From: an uncultured Clostridium sp.
GTDB taxonomy: Bacteria > Bacillota > Clostridia > TANB77 > CAG-508
Assembly: GCA_900555615.1 (NCBI GenBank)
Contig: USMB01000007.1
Location: 1 to 49,415, forward strand
Direction: 5' to 3'
Length of the DNA: 49,415 bases
Position numbers and translations under genes: made by a program. A model generated the notes under the pieces. It saw only the letters and a list, made by a program, of their open reading frames with translations. It was not told the origin of the DNA and did not search any database. Numbering within the stretch: the first letter of the stretch is position 1; each line of letters begins with the position of its first letter. Shown here in pieces: positions 42,064 to 49,302 of this stretch.

Positions 42064-42108
42064 GAAAGTTCTCAATTAGCCATAAAAAAGCCATTTGAGA
42101 ACTTTTTT
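42064..42108 (+). terminator. terminator of the DUF1836 gene
   Basis: AAAGTTCTCAA pairs with TTGAGAACTTT around a loop containing GCCATAAAAAAGCC; T6 follows. Confidence 0.85.
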
Positions 42109-42148
42109 GCGTGCAAAAACATAAAATAATAAAGAAAGGAATGTTGAT

Positions 42149-42277
42149 ATGGAGGATAATATAATAATTGAAGAAATTCAATTTACAGAAGAATTATATC
42201 AAAAAAACTTAGAAGAAAACGAATTTGCAGAAGATGATGCACATGGAATAGGAGAGGATGCAGATGGAAATAGTTAA
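42149..42277 (+). CDS. 42-residue acidic ORF before the amidase
   Basis: A 42-residue, strongly acidic ORF (many Glu and Asp; starts MEDNIIIEEIQFTEELYQKN and ends EDADGNS). GAAAGGA lies about eight bases upstream. It overlaps the start of the amidase gene by 14 bp in another frame, so its translation could be coupled to it. I know no homologue. It could be a leader or a small binding partner of the cell wall hydrolase; a chance ORF is possible. Confidence 0.4.
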   Translation: MEDNIIIEEIQFTEELYQKNLEENEFAEDDAHGIGEDADGNS

Positions 42278-42989
42278 AATGTTAGTACCAGAAAGCAAAT
42301 ATTCAATAAAATGTTCACATAGTATGAATCCAGAATTTATTATAATTCACAATACAGCAAATGATGCATCAGCAATGGCAGAAATATCATATATGATAGG
42401 AAATAATAAGAAAGTATCTTTTCACTGTGCAATAGATAACTATAGAATAGTACAGGGAGTGCCATTTGATAGAAATACTTGGAATTCAACTGATGGTGGT
42501 AACGGTACAGGAAATAGGAAAGGAATTGCACTTGAAATATGTTATTCAAAATCTGGTGGAGAAAGATTTGAAGAAGCGCAAAAGCTTGCTGCGGAATATA
42601 CAGCATATTTATTGAAAAAATATAATTGGGGAATTGATAAGGTAAAAAAACATGAAGATTTCTATCCTGCAAAAGGTTGTCCTCATAGGACGCTAAGTGA
42701 AGGATGGCAAAACTTTTTAAATTTAGTCCAATCATATATGGTTGACAGACCAATAGATAATAATATAGAAAGTGGGAGTGATGAGCCTGTGAGAACTTAT
42801 CAAAATGGTAGCACAAGTGAAAATGTTTATGCAGATACAGATTGTACAAAAAAGATAGGCAGCTTGAATCCGCGAGAAAAATGCGACTGCTTTGGAATTT
42901 TTAAGGATAGAGCGATGGTTAGATATGTTGTAAGTGGAAGTTCAAATTATAAAATTGGTTTTTGCAAATGGCTTGGTGGAGTAAAATAA
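42264..42989 (+). CDS. N-acetylmuramoyl-L-alanine amidase
   Basis: A 241-residue amidase_2/PGRP-type zinc amidase. IIIHNTAN carries the first His ligand, followed by FHCAIDNYRIVQGVP and a later KHEDFYPAKGCPHRTLSEGW with the remaining His and Cys ligands. These are the T7-lysozyme/PGRP zinc and catalytic positions. A C-terminal part (about 160-241) is likely an SH3-like wall-binding domain. The ATG at 42264 follows GGAGAGG; an earlier in-frame ATG at 42258 is less well spaced. It resembles phage endolysins, but no other phage gene is nearby and no signal peptide is seen. Confidence 0.88.
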   Translation: MEIVKMLVPESKYSIKCSHSMNPEFIIIHNTANDASAMAEISYMIGNNKKVSFHCAIDNYRIVQGVPFDRNTWNSTDGGNGTGNRKGIALEICYSKSGGERFEEAQKLAAEYTAYLLKKYNWGIDKVKKHEDFYPAKGCPHRTLSEGWQNFLNLVQSYMVDRPIDNNIESGSDEPVRTYQNGSTSENVYADTDCTKKIGSLNPREKCDCFGIFKDRAMVRYVVSGSSNYKIGFCKWLGGVK

Positions 42990-43042
42990 TTTTATTGCCA
43001 AAATGGTTATAGTATGTTAATATAGTTTTGAAGGTGAAAAAA

Positions 43043-43351
43043 ATGTATTACACATATATGTTAAGATGTGCAGATAATTCAATTTACACAGGAATGACAA
43101 ATGATTTAGAAAAAAGATTAGAAGAACATGTGAGCAAGAGCAAAAATGGAGCAAAATATACAAAATCACATGATGTTGTAAAATTGGAAACTGCATGGAA
43201 AAGTAAAGAAAAATCATTAGCATGTAAACTAGAATATCAAATAAAACAACTTTCAAAACAGCAAAAAGAAAGGTTAATAGAAGGAGAAAAATTATCAACT
43301 TTTTTGAAGGGGAAAGTTGATTGTAGAAGATATAGAAATTGTAAAAAGTGA
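43043..43351 (+). CDS. GIY-YIG nuclease-family protein (YhbQ/URI-like)
   Basis: A 102-residue protein: YYTYMLRCADNSIYTGMTNDLEKR contains the GIY-YIG core (here YTY...YTG) and R, followed by KYTKSH and E in the LEYQIKQL helix. This is the small UPF0213/YhbQ group, whose role is thought to be in DNA processing. The ATG at 43043 follows GAAGGTGA. It stops just before the GNAT gene. Confidence 0.87.
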   Translation: MYYTYMLRCADNSIYTGMTNDLEKRLEEHVSKSKNGAKYTKSHDVVKLETAWKSKEKSLACKLEYQIKQLSKQQKERLIEGEKLSTFLKGKVDCRRYRNCKK

Positions 43352-43360
43352 GGGATGCAT

Positions 43361-43933
43361 ATGCAGTATTTTAAGAAATTAGTGGGAGATAGAATATATC
43401 TATCTCCAAAAGGAACTTCTGATGAAGAGGTAGAGAAATTTACGGAATGGATGAATGATTTTCAAGTAACAGATTATACAGGAAGAAGTGGGCAAATAAT
43501 GACTTTTATAAATGAAAAGGAATATCTTGAAAAATCAGCCAGAGATACAGAAAACAGGTCGTTTGATATTGTGGAATCATCTAATAATAAGCTAATAGGA
43601 GTCATAGGTTTAGAACGATTCAATTGGATTAATAGAACTGCTGAACTAGGAATATTTATAGGAGACAAAGAATTTAGAAATAGTGGATATGGTACAGAAG
43701 CTATAAAACTCTTATTAGAATACGGATTTAAATATCTTAATTTACATACTATAAAACTAGAACTTCTTTGTATAAATAAAAGAGCTCATAAATGTTATTT
43801 AAAATGTGGTTTTAAAGATACTGGACGTGATAGAGATGCAGTGTTTATTGACGGAAAATATTATGACAAATTACATATGGACATAGTAGAAAATGAATTT
43901 GAAGGGGATTTTATTAGAAATAAAAATGTATAA
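43361..43933 (+). CDS. GNAT-family N-acetyltransferase
   Basis: A 190-residue acetyltransferase of the RimJ/RimL type (acetyltransf_3). The N terminus GDRIYLSPKGTSDEEVEKF, the acetyl-CoA loop FRNSGYGTEAIKLLLEYGF (about residues 107-125) and LNLHTIKLELLCINKRAHKC are family landmarks, ending KCGFKDTGRDRDAVFIDGKY. It may acetylate ribosomal protein N termini or small amines. The start at 43361 suits GAGGG spacing. The immediately preceding GIY-YIG gene ends ten bases upstream. Confidence 0.87.
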   Translation: MQYFKKLVGDRIYLSPKGTSDEEVEKFTEWMNDFQVTDYTGRSGQIMTFINEKEYLEKSARDTENRSFDIVESSNNKLIGVIGLERFNWINRTAELGIFIGDKEFRNSGYGTEAIKLLLEYGFKYLNLHTIKLELLCINKRAHKCYLKCGFKDTGRDRDAVFIDGKYYDKLHMDIVENEFEGDFIRNKNV

Positions 43934-43940
43934 TACTGGA

Positions 43941-44165
43941 AAAATAAGGTATATAATATTTAAATCTAGAAGAGAAGGATATGAGATTAGGGCTGTTTCA
44001 GACTCTTGCAAGTTTAGAGACGAGATTTCTCAAACTCAAGATATAAGTACTTCTAGAAAATTTACATGAGTTAATGATTTGATATATGTTAATGTTCATG
44101 GAAGATTATGTTGTACGAAAACTTTAAATGGAGCTCTTAAAATTATTGAGTATAATGAAAAGTAA
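43941..44165 (+). pseudogene. decayed C-terminal remnant of a MYG1-like gene
   Basis: One continuous reading frame of 75 codons, without a start codon, is interrupted by an in-frame TGA at 44067-44069. The part before it reads KIRYIIFKSRREGYEIRAVS and the part after it reads NVHGRLCCTKTLNGALKIIE, which match my memory of the C-terminal end of MYG1/UPF0160 proteins (an EIRAVP-like strand and a final 'hxGRFxxxxTLExALKxxE'). The central part is missing. It appears to be the remains of a MYG1 gene whose 5' portion is gone. Confidence 0.4.
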
Positions 44166-44215
44166 AATAATATTGATATATAATTTATCAAAATTATAAT
44201 AGAAGGAATGAAAAT

Positions 44216-44941
44216 ATGAAGATTGGATTAATTTCTGACATACACGGAAATAAAAAAGCATTAGATGCTGTATTGGAACAATTAGAAAAAGAAAATATAG
44301 ATAAGATAATATGTGCAGGAGATTTAATTGGCGGAGCACCTATGTCAGAAGAAGTAGTACAGAAAATAATAAGCTTAGGAGAAAAAGTAATTACAGTAAG
44401 AGGAAATCGTGAAAATTATATAATTGAAGGTATGCCCAAAATTGTTCATGATGAAAAAATGAAAATAAGTGATGAACAGTTACAGAGAAATGAATGGACA
44501 AAAAAAGAACTAAGTAGCTCTTCAATAGAATTTATATCAAAATTGCCAAAGGAAAGAATATGCGAGATAGAGGAAAATAAAATTTATATTGCTCATTATC
44601 CAATGAATGAGGATGGAAATTTTAGAAAGCATATAAAAAAAGCCAGTGTAGAAGAAAATGAAATAATGTTTAGTGGGATAGATGCTGATATATACATATA
44701 TGGGCACACTCATAGAGCAGTCTATAATTTTAAGAACAATAAAACATATATAAATCCAGGAGCATTAGGATGTCCAGAAAAAACAAATAAGGCATCTTAT
44801 GGAATATTGAATATTAACAAAAAGAAGGTAGAGTATAAGCAATTATATGCTGAATATAATGTCCAAGAAGTTATTGATTATATAGAGAAGATAAAATTTC
44901 CTGGATATAAAAGTGTTTTAAAACTATTCTATGGTAAATAA
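44216..44941 (+). CDS. metallophosphoesterase, YfcE/MJ0936-like
   Basis: A 241-residue calcineurin-like phosphoesterase. SDIHGNKKALD, CAGDLIGG, VRGNREN, HYPMNE and YGHTHRA give the metal ligands in order; NPGALG (about 180) is the usual loop. It is larger than the enzyme at 33116-33658 because of an insert in the middle. AGAAGGAATG precedes the ATG. It likely hydrolyses phosphodiesters; substrate unknown. Confidence 0.88.
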   Translation: MKIGLISDIHGNKKALDAVLEQLEKENIDKIICAGDLIGGAPMSEEVVQKIISLGEKVITVRGNRENYIIEGMPKIVHDEKMKISDEQLQRNEWTKKELSSSSIEFISKLPKERICEIEENKIYIAHYPMNEDGNFRKHIKKASVEENEIMFSGIDADIYIYGHTHRAVYNFKNNKTYINPGALGCPEKTNKASYGILNINKKKVEYKQLYAEYNVQEVIDYIEKIKFPGYKSVLKLFYGK

Positions 44942-45057
44942 TATAAAAATATGATACTATATTAATGTGAAAATTTTAGCACATATCCTTATTTTGACAA
45001 CGTAGGAGCGAAAGCTTATTCTCAACAATGTAAAAAAATATTTAAAGGAGACTGATT

Positions 45058-45348
45058 ATGAGCAAGAAAAAAATAGAATTATGTCCATCAAACAATAACT
45101 TTTATCTTGAAAAGGAAAATGTTATTATAACTGGACTAAAGAATGAAAATACATTTATTTATCAAAATAAATGTAAAGCCCAAGGATTACTTCCTTTTTA
45201 CAGATTTCTCTCAAAAGAGGAATGTTCACAGGTCAAAATCAATTCAGTAGTAACAATTTATAGGTATTTTAATGCTTCTGGAAAAAGATTACTTGCTTAT
45301 CACGTTAGGTATGAACATAGCACACAAAATTTTCAGTGCCATAATTAA
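45058..45348 (+). CDS. hypothetical protein, 96 residues
   Basis: A 96-residue protein that I do not recognise. It is basic, has two Cys in the middle third and one near each end, and shows alternating short strands (NVIITGLKNEN, VVTIYRYFNAS, LLAYHVRYEH). AAAGGAGACTG lies upstream of the ATG. It has no membrane segment and no enzyme motif. A hairpin follows at 45359-45381, shared with the convergent integrase side. Confidence 0.6.
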   Translation: MSKKKIELCPSNNNFYLEKENVIITGLKNENTFIYQNKCKAQGLLPFYRFLSKEECSQVKINSVVTIYRYFNASGKRLLAYHVRYEHSTQNFQCHN

Positions 45349-45381
45349 AATAAAAAAAGCAGTAATTCTAAGAATTACTGC
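45348..45381 (-). terminator. terminator of the integrase module (minus strand)
   Basis: GCAGTAATTC (45359-45368) and GAATTACTGC (45372-45381) form a perfect 10-bp stem, loop TAA. On the minus strand it is followed by T7 (complement of 45352-45358), so it best serves transcripts coming from the integrase. Confidence 0.75.
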
Positions 45382-45551
45382 AAAATATGGTCAAGGCGAG
45401 TAGCCTTTTCCAAATACTATTTTCTTTGATATTTCAACCTTTTCAGGTAATAATTTTTAATTTGCGGAACATTTTTGCAGAACAATCAAACTTAAATATG
45501 CTTAAAATTCTGCAAAATTCCAATGAATTATCTTTTGTATTATAAAATGCT

Positions 45552-46862
45552 TTATGCAACATTTACTTGTGGTATTTCGACACCGAATATATTTTTATCA
45601 ACAAGATATTGTATAGCATTATCAGTTTCAGATTCAATAAATGAGCCATCTACATCAACATAGTATTTCATAGTAACAGAAATATCTTTGTGACCTAGAA
45701 TTTGTTTTAATACAACTGGTGCAATTTTAGCTTCGGCACATCTTGTTGCAAAAGTACCACGAAGCATATGTGTATGAACATCAGTCTTTTTTACTAATTT
45801 TCCTTTTTTATTTTCTTCTTCATAAATACCAATGTTTAATTTTAATGCAATTCTTTTTAAACAACTATTTATTGAATTTTCTAAATGCATTGTGCCATCT
45901 TGTTTGCAAAACAAAAGGTTATTTTTATTTTTTACTTTATGTTCTAAAGCTTTTTCCATTATCTGCCTACTAATATTATTCATTGTTAAAGTTCGCCTAC
46001 CATTATCTGTTTTTGTTGTATCTCCAATTATGATATTACCTTTATCATCTTTGGTTTGAGTTCTTCTTATTTCTACTTTGTTTTCAGATAATATAATATC
46101 TTTCTTGTAATCTAAAACTAAAGTTTCTCCAATTCTCATTCCTGTTGTTAATAACCATAAAAGTAGATATTTATAAGAACATTCTTCATAACTAATATTC
46201 ATTAAATATTCAACTAATTTTTTTTCTTCATCAATTGTTAAAGATTTTCTTTTATGTGATACATATTCGCTTTTAGGCTTAATAACTCTTTTGTATCCTG
46301 TCATAAAATTTTCTTCTATTATTTTTTGATATTCAGCTTCGCCAAATCCCATACATAACAATTCATAGTTTTGTTTTATTGTTGATTCAGAATATTTTGA
46401 TAGACTTGATAAATAATTTACAACTTCATCTCTCATAACTTTAGAAATCGCTTTATTTGCAAATGGTGCTTTAGATATTTTCTTTAATGTGTCCATTTTT
46501 CTTTTATAAGTAGATTGATCAATTTTTTTTAGCTTATATGATTCGTTAATACAAGTTGTTATAAGTTCTACAAGTGTTTTATTACTTTTTGTAATTATTC
46601 TCGGTCCACCGTTCTTGTCCATATCCAACTTATATTGCAGAGCATCTGCTAAAGCTTTTTCTTCAGTTTCTGCACCAAATGTTTTTCTTATTGTTTTCCC
46701 TGTGGTTGTATCTCTACCTATAGTTAATAATGCTTTACAGCTTTTAGAAACATAGCATTTGTCACAATTTTTGCATAATTCATATTCTTTTTCTTTGTCA
46801 ATGTACTTACTTTTTTTGTATTTTTGTATTAATTTCGCAATTAGCACATATATCTTTTTCAT
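45552..46862 (-). CDS. tyrosine recombinase/integrase, 5' end frameshifted
   Basis: A 436-residue tyrosine recombinase on the minus strand. A Cys-rich N-terminal zinc motif (CKNCDKC with SKSC, about 29-46) is followed by an arm-binding segment (RDTTTGKTIRKTFGAETEE), the core-binding part and the catalytic domain: TTGMRIGE (Arg about 243), HMLRGT (His/Arg about 364-367), LGHKD and the nucleophile Tyr in MKYYVD near 400. The ATG at 46862 lacks a ribosome site. An upstream 37-codon frame with a good ribosome site and a further zinc motif runs into it, so the true gene starts at 46920 and is frameshifted near 46807-46817. Confidence 0.85.
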   Translation of the reverse strand: MKKIYVLIAKLIQKYKKSKYIDKEKEYELCKNCDKCYVSKSCKALLTIGRDTTTGKTIRKTFGAETEEKALADALQYKLDMDKNGGPRIITKSNKTLVELITTCINESYKLKKIDQSTYKRKMDTLKKISKAPFANKAISKVMRDEVVNYLSSLSKYSESTIKQNYELLCMGFGEAEYQKIIEENFMTGYKRVIKPKSEYVSHKRKSLTIDEEKKLVEYLMNISYEECSYKYLLLWLLTTGMRIGETLVLDYKKDIILSENKVEIRRTQTKDDKGNIIIGDTTKTDNGRRTLTMNNISRQIMEKALEHKVKNKNNLLFCKQDGTMHLENSINSCLKRIALKLNIGIYEEENKKGKLVKKTDVHTHMLRGTFATRCAEAKIAPVVLKQILGHKDISVTMKYYVDVDGSFIESETDNAIQYLVDKNIFGVEIPQVNVA

Positions 46863-46920
46863 TTTTATTTTTCGGTTTTCTTGAAATATATGTACCTACA
46901 GTAATTCCCTTAAATTCCAT
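46807..46920 (-). pseudogene. N-terminal fragment of the integrase in another frame
   Basis: The minus-strand frame from ATG at 46920 reads MEFKGITVGTYISRKPKNKN then EKDICANCEINTKIQKK and stops at TAA (46809-46807). GGAG lies ten bases upstream. It supplies CANC, a fitting partner for the CKNCDKC motif in the next frame. The shift sits beside an A7 run on this strand (46811-46817). A +1 shift at AAG-T would join the two frames as KK followed by KYIDKEKEYEL. Confidence 0.6.
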
Positions 46921-46953
46921 ATAATTGTACTCTCCTTTTTGTTTAAATTTAAG

Positions 46954-47024
46954 GAAAACTATTGCTATATTTGGATTTTATGTTATAATTATAGCAGTTA
47001 AGGAAACTTATAGCAATAGTTTTC
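46954..47024. repeat. 16-bp perfect inverted repeat flanking the integrase promoter
   Basis: GAAAACTATTGCTATA (46954-46969) and TATAGCAATAGTTTTC (47009-47024). The right arm covers the -35 of the integrase promoter. A direct repeat TTAAGGAAA also accompanies each arm. Both position and symmetry suit an operator for the excisionase-like protein or arm sites for the integrase. Confidence 0.7.
46988..47016 (-). promoter_or_regulatory. integrase promoter
   Basis: On the minus strand, TTGCTA (47016-47011) and TATAAT (46993-46988) are separated by 17 bp, upstream of the ATG at 46920. Confidence 0.65.
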
Positions 47025-47080
47025 TTTCAGTTTAGAATTTTTGAAGGTTTAAATGTCGCATATTTAAATCTTCTTGTTTT

Positions 47081-47272
47081 TTATATATTTGTATTTTGCT
47101 GAAATTTAAAATAATCCTTAAAAGCTTCTTCCATAACTAACCATGATTTTCCTATTTTCTTTCCTGGAAAGTCTTTTTTATTAAATAGGTCTAAACAAGT
47201 TTTATTGCCGATTTGTAAAGCTTTTTTTATATCTTTTGTTTCTAAAAATGTTATACCATTTAATGTTTTCAT
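47081..47272 (-). CDS. excisionase-like helix-turn-helix protein
   Basis: A 63-residue protein on the minus strand: ITFLETKDIKKALQIGNKTC then LFNKKDFPGKKIGKSWLV is the winged helix of the excisionase/HTH_17 group, with the GKSWLV wing. AGGAGG lies nine bases upstream. It is next to the integrase and divergent from the DUF6076-like gene. As a recombination directionality factor it would promote excision; it may also bind the inverted repeat at 46954-47024. Confidence 0.85.
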   Translation of the reverse strand: MKTLNGITFLETKDIKKALQIGNKTCLDLFNKKDFPGKKIGKSWLVMEEAFKDYFKFQQNTNI

Positions 47273-47280
47273 ATATATTT

Positions 47281-47545
47281 GTCCTCCTTGTGATTAATTT
47301 TTTAATGATAGATTTATCATAATTATTTATCGTTTGTCTTTTTGTATTTTGTCTTACATTGGAATTACACCAGTCCGATTCTATCCGACTTGCTCTCATT
47401 ACGTGCGACGGATCATCAGTCGATTACTCTGATTTCAACGCTCAAGTTGTGACTAAGCAAAAGTTTCATTAATTGTTTGTAAATGAAAATATGATGTTCC
47501 TTAAATCTAGAACATATTTGTCAAAGTACTAAAAAGTTACTATTT
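47281..47545. other. intergenic region between excisionase and DUF6076-like genes
   Basis: About 265 bp without a convincing gene. The left half is AT-rich upstream sequence of the excisionase gene; the stretch around 47370-47450 is GC-richer and shows no hairpin or known RNA. It may hold part of an attachment or replication-related site, but nothing supports this directly. Confidence 0.3.
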
Positions 47546-47548
47546 CTA

Positions 47549-47577
47549 TTGACTTATTATAAAAAATATTCTATAAT
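47549..47577 (+). promoter_or_regulatory. promoter of the DUF6076-like gene
   Basis: TTGACT (47549-47554) and TATAAT (47572-47577), 17-bp spacer. Confidence 0.75.
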
Positions 47578-47627
47578 ACTAGTGAGAAATATAACGAACT
47601 ACTTTAAATACATCTACATTATAGAAG

Positions 47628-48800
47628 ATGTTTTATAAAATGTCAACAGATTTTCAAAAATATTTTATATTTCTAACAGAGAGGGATAGAATTGGTATGA
47701 ATATATTTAATATAAATGTTCCAAAAGACGAGATTTCAATGATATTTGATCCATATGGTGATATTGAAAATTATAGCACCTCACTATATTTGCATAAATC
47801 TAAAATAGCATTAGATGATGAAAAAGATAAATTTTCAGCTCATGTTGAAATTGATTTATCTCGTAATGAACGTTATGATAAATTAGTTAAACAAATGGTT
47901 AATCGTGATTATGGTACGTTTCTAACCACTATGTTAAATGCTGATTTTTCATCATCTGAAAAAGCTTATTATAGTTTTTTTGCTTATTATGGAATAGAAG
48001 GAACTCACTCAATTTCATTACTTAATGAAACGAATCCGACCTTATATGCAACAAGATATATATCTACAAAACAATTTTTAAGTTATTATGATAAAACATA
48101 CTCATTGATAAAAGAAAAATATATAGATTTTCAGTTTAAATTAAAAAAGATTGTTGATTATGTATATAACTTGAATGATTTTCAAGAAGGAAAAATTTCT
48201 GATAAATATGCAAAGTTAATGTCGATTTCTCGTATTCTAGAAATAACAGAGTATACATCATTTATACGATTGGCTCATTATTCTTATGGAAAAATAAACG
48301 AAGATAATTCAAACAATATAAAATATATTGATAAAATTACAACTCAAATTGCTAACAAAGAATCAAATATTGGTGTTATGAAACATTATTCAAGCAAATC
48401 GCATCTTGCTTTGGCATATATGGCTTTAACTGATTTAGTAATGTATGGAAAAAGAAATTTGAGTATTTGTCAAAATTGTGGAAGATATTATTTACAATAT
48501 TCTGGAAAAGAAGTGTATTGTGATTTGCCAAATCAAGATGGAAGTCCATCATGTAAAACATTTGCTTCTCGTAAGGTTTATGCAGATAAAGTTACAGAAG
48601 ATGCTGCAGAACTTACATATAAAAGAGAATACCAAAGAAGAATAACTAAAGTCTATCGTGCTCCTGATGATGATAAAAAAGATTCTTTACAAAAAGAATA
48701 TTCTGAATGGAGAGTTGCAGCAAGAGAACAATTGCTTCGTTATAGAAATGGAGAAATATCTGGTACAGAATTTTGTGATTGGATAGAAAAACATAAATAA
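47628..48800 (+). CDS. DUF6076-like protein
   Basis: A 390-residue protein. The C-terminal third holds ICQNCGRYYLQYSGKEVYCD and then SCKTFASRKVYAD, a Cys4 zinc-binding block typical of the DUF6076 group as I recall it. The rest is helical. A better ribosome site (GAGAGGG) lies before the ATG at 47697, so the protein may be 23 residues shorter than listed. It sits with integrase and excisionase and has its own promoter and terminator, so it is probably cargo of the small element. Function unknown. Confidence 0.75.
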   Translation: MFYKMSTDFQKYFIFLTERDRIGMNIFNINVPKDEISMIFDPYGDIENYSTSLYLHKSKIALDDEKDKFSAHVEIDLSRNERYDKLVKQMVNRDYGTFLTTMLNADFSSSEKAYYSFFAYYGIEGTHSISLLNETNPTLYATRYISTKQFLSYYDKTYSLIKEKYIDFQFKLKKIVDYVYNLNDFQEGKISDKYAKLMSISRILEITEYTSFIRLAHYSYGKINEDNSNNIKYIDKITTQIANKESNIGVMKHYSSKSHLALAYMALTDLVMYGKRNLSICQNCGRYYLQYSGKEVYCDLPNQDGSPSCKTFASRKVYADKVTEDAAELTYKREYQRRITKVYRAPDDDKKDSLQKEYSEWRVAAREQLLRYRNGEISGTEFCDWIEKHK

Positions 48801-48858
48801 AAATTAACCTAATTACCGCCATAGGTATATAGTTATGGTGGCGATTAGGTTAATTTTA
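48801..48858 (+). terminator. terminator of the DUF6076-like gene
   Basis: AATTAACCTAAT pairs with ATTAGGTTAATT, with an inner CCGCCATA/TATGGTGG stem, followed by TTAT. Long and nearly perfect. Confidence 0.8.
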
Positions 48859-49008
48859 TATCAACTTGACCGTATTTCAGGTCTAAATGACTTCTTGCAA
48901 CGCTCAGCGTTTACACGGGTTAGGAATTACTTTAATAAATTATTTCATACCTATGTTTAATATTATAACTCATAAATTGTATTTTGCATATAAAATTATC
49001 TAAAATTA
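48859..49008. other. gene-free stretch after the DUF6076-like gene
   Basis: About 150 bp. The first 75 bp (around 48865-48925) are GC-richer than their surroundings, then AT-rich sequence leads to the second par-like locus. I see no ORF with a start and ribosome site, no hairpin and no direct repeat with the left end of the integrase module. Confidence 0.35.
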
Positions 49009-49037
49009 TTGTTTTTTGAAGAGTTTTAGAGTATAAT
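49009..49037 (+). promoter_or_regulatory. promoter of the second Fst-like toxin RNA
   Basis: TTGTTT (49009-49014) and TATAAT (49032-49037), 17-bp spacer. The transcript would begin just before the leader helix CCTTTTCAAAGG. Confidence 0.6.
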
Positions 49038-49080
49038 GCTTTTATCCTTTTCAAAGGAAATCTTTGAGGAAGGAGGTGTT

Positions 49081-49102
49081 ATTCGAATGACCTCATTTGA
49101 AT
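49081..49102 (+). repeat. direct repeat DRa of the second par-like locus
   Basis: ATTC-G-AATGACCTCATTTGAAT, covering the toxin start codon. The 17 bases from 49086 to 49102 are identical to 49270-49286. Confidence 0.8.
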
Positions 49103-49173
49103 TAATCTGGCGTCTTATAGTATTACTATTAAGTACATACGAAGACAAACAACCAGATGACAACAAAGACTAG
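49087..49173 (+). CDS. 28-residue Fst-like type I toxin candidate
   Basis: The peptide is MTSFELIWRLIVLLLSTY followed by the charged tail EDKQPDDNKD. A hydrophobic helix with an acidic C-terminal tail is the plan of Fst (33 residues, tail EEDDSRK) of pAD1. GAAGGAGGTG lies upstream. The leader (CCTTTTC-AAAGGAAATCTTT) is shared with the ORF at 33756. The gene lies between a sense promoter and a convergent antisense promoter with a hairpin in between. A membrane-damaging peptide held silent by antisense RNA is inferred. Confidence 0.7.
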   Translation: MTSFELIWRLIVLLLSTYEDKQPDDNKD

Positions 49174-49184
49174 AAATAGTCAAT

Positions 49185-49221
49185 GAAGTGAAGAACTACC
49201 ACTCTTCACTTCTATTTTTTT
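49185..49221 (+). terminator. terminator of the second Fst-like toxin RNA
   Basis: GAAGTGAAGA (49185-49194) and TCTTCACTTC (49203-49212) form a perfect 10-bp stem, loop 8 nt, followed by TATTTTTTT. An adjoining palindrome of CTATTTTTTTG and CAAAAAAATAG spans 49212-49233. Confidence 0.85.
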
Positions 49222-49265
49222 GCAAAAAAATAGAACTAAATGCTACCACACATCTAGTTCGTGCT

Positions 49266-49286
49266 ATTCAATGACCTCATTTGAAT
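49266..49286 (+). repeat. direct repeat DRb of the second par-like locus
   Basis: ATTC-AATGACCTCATTTGAAT, 164 bp beyond the core of DRa and differing in one base before the core. It is in the same orientation, so convergent RNAs that contain each copy are complementary. Confidence 0.8.
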
Positions 49287-49302
49287 AACTTAAGTTAACT
49301 AT

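Larger units (their letters stand above)
49180..49296 (-). ncRNA. predicted antisense antitoxin RNA, second par-like locus
   Basis: A minus-strand consensus promoter (49303-49331) would start RNA near 49296. It would carry the complement of DRb, hence also of DRa at the toxin start, and stop in the region of the hairpin at 49185-49212. On this strand the hairpin is not followed by a clean T-run, so the exact end is uncertain; the palindrome at 49212-49233 could also stop it. Confidence 0.55.

Noticed and set aside
42264..42989. Amidase as part of a prophage
   Set aside because: No capsid, tail, portal, terminase or holin gene lies nearby.
45400..48925. Direct repeat TTTCAGGT as att sites of the integrase module
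   Set aside because: Only 8 bp match in AT-rich sequence, expected by chance at this distance.
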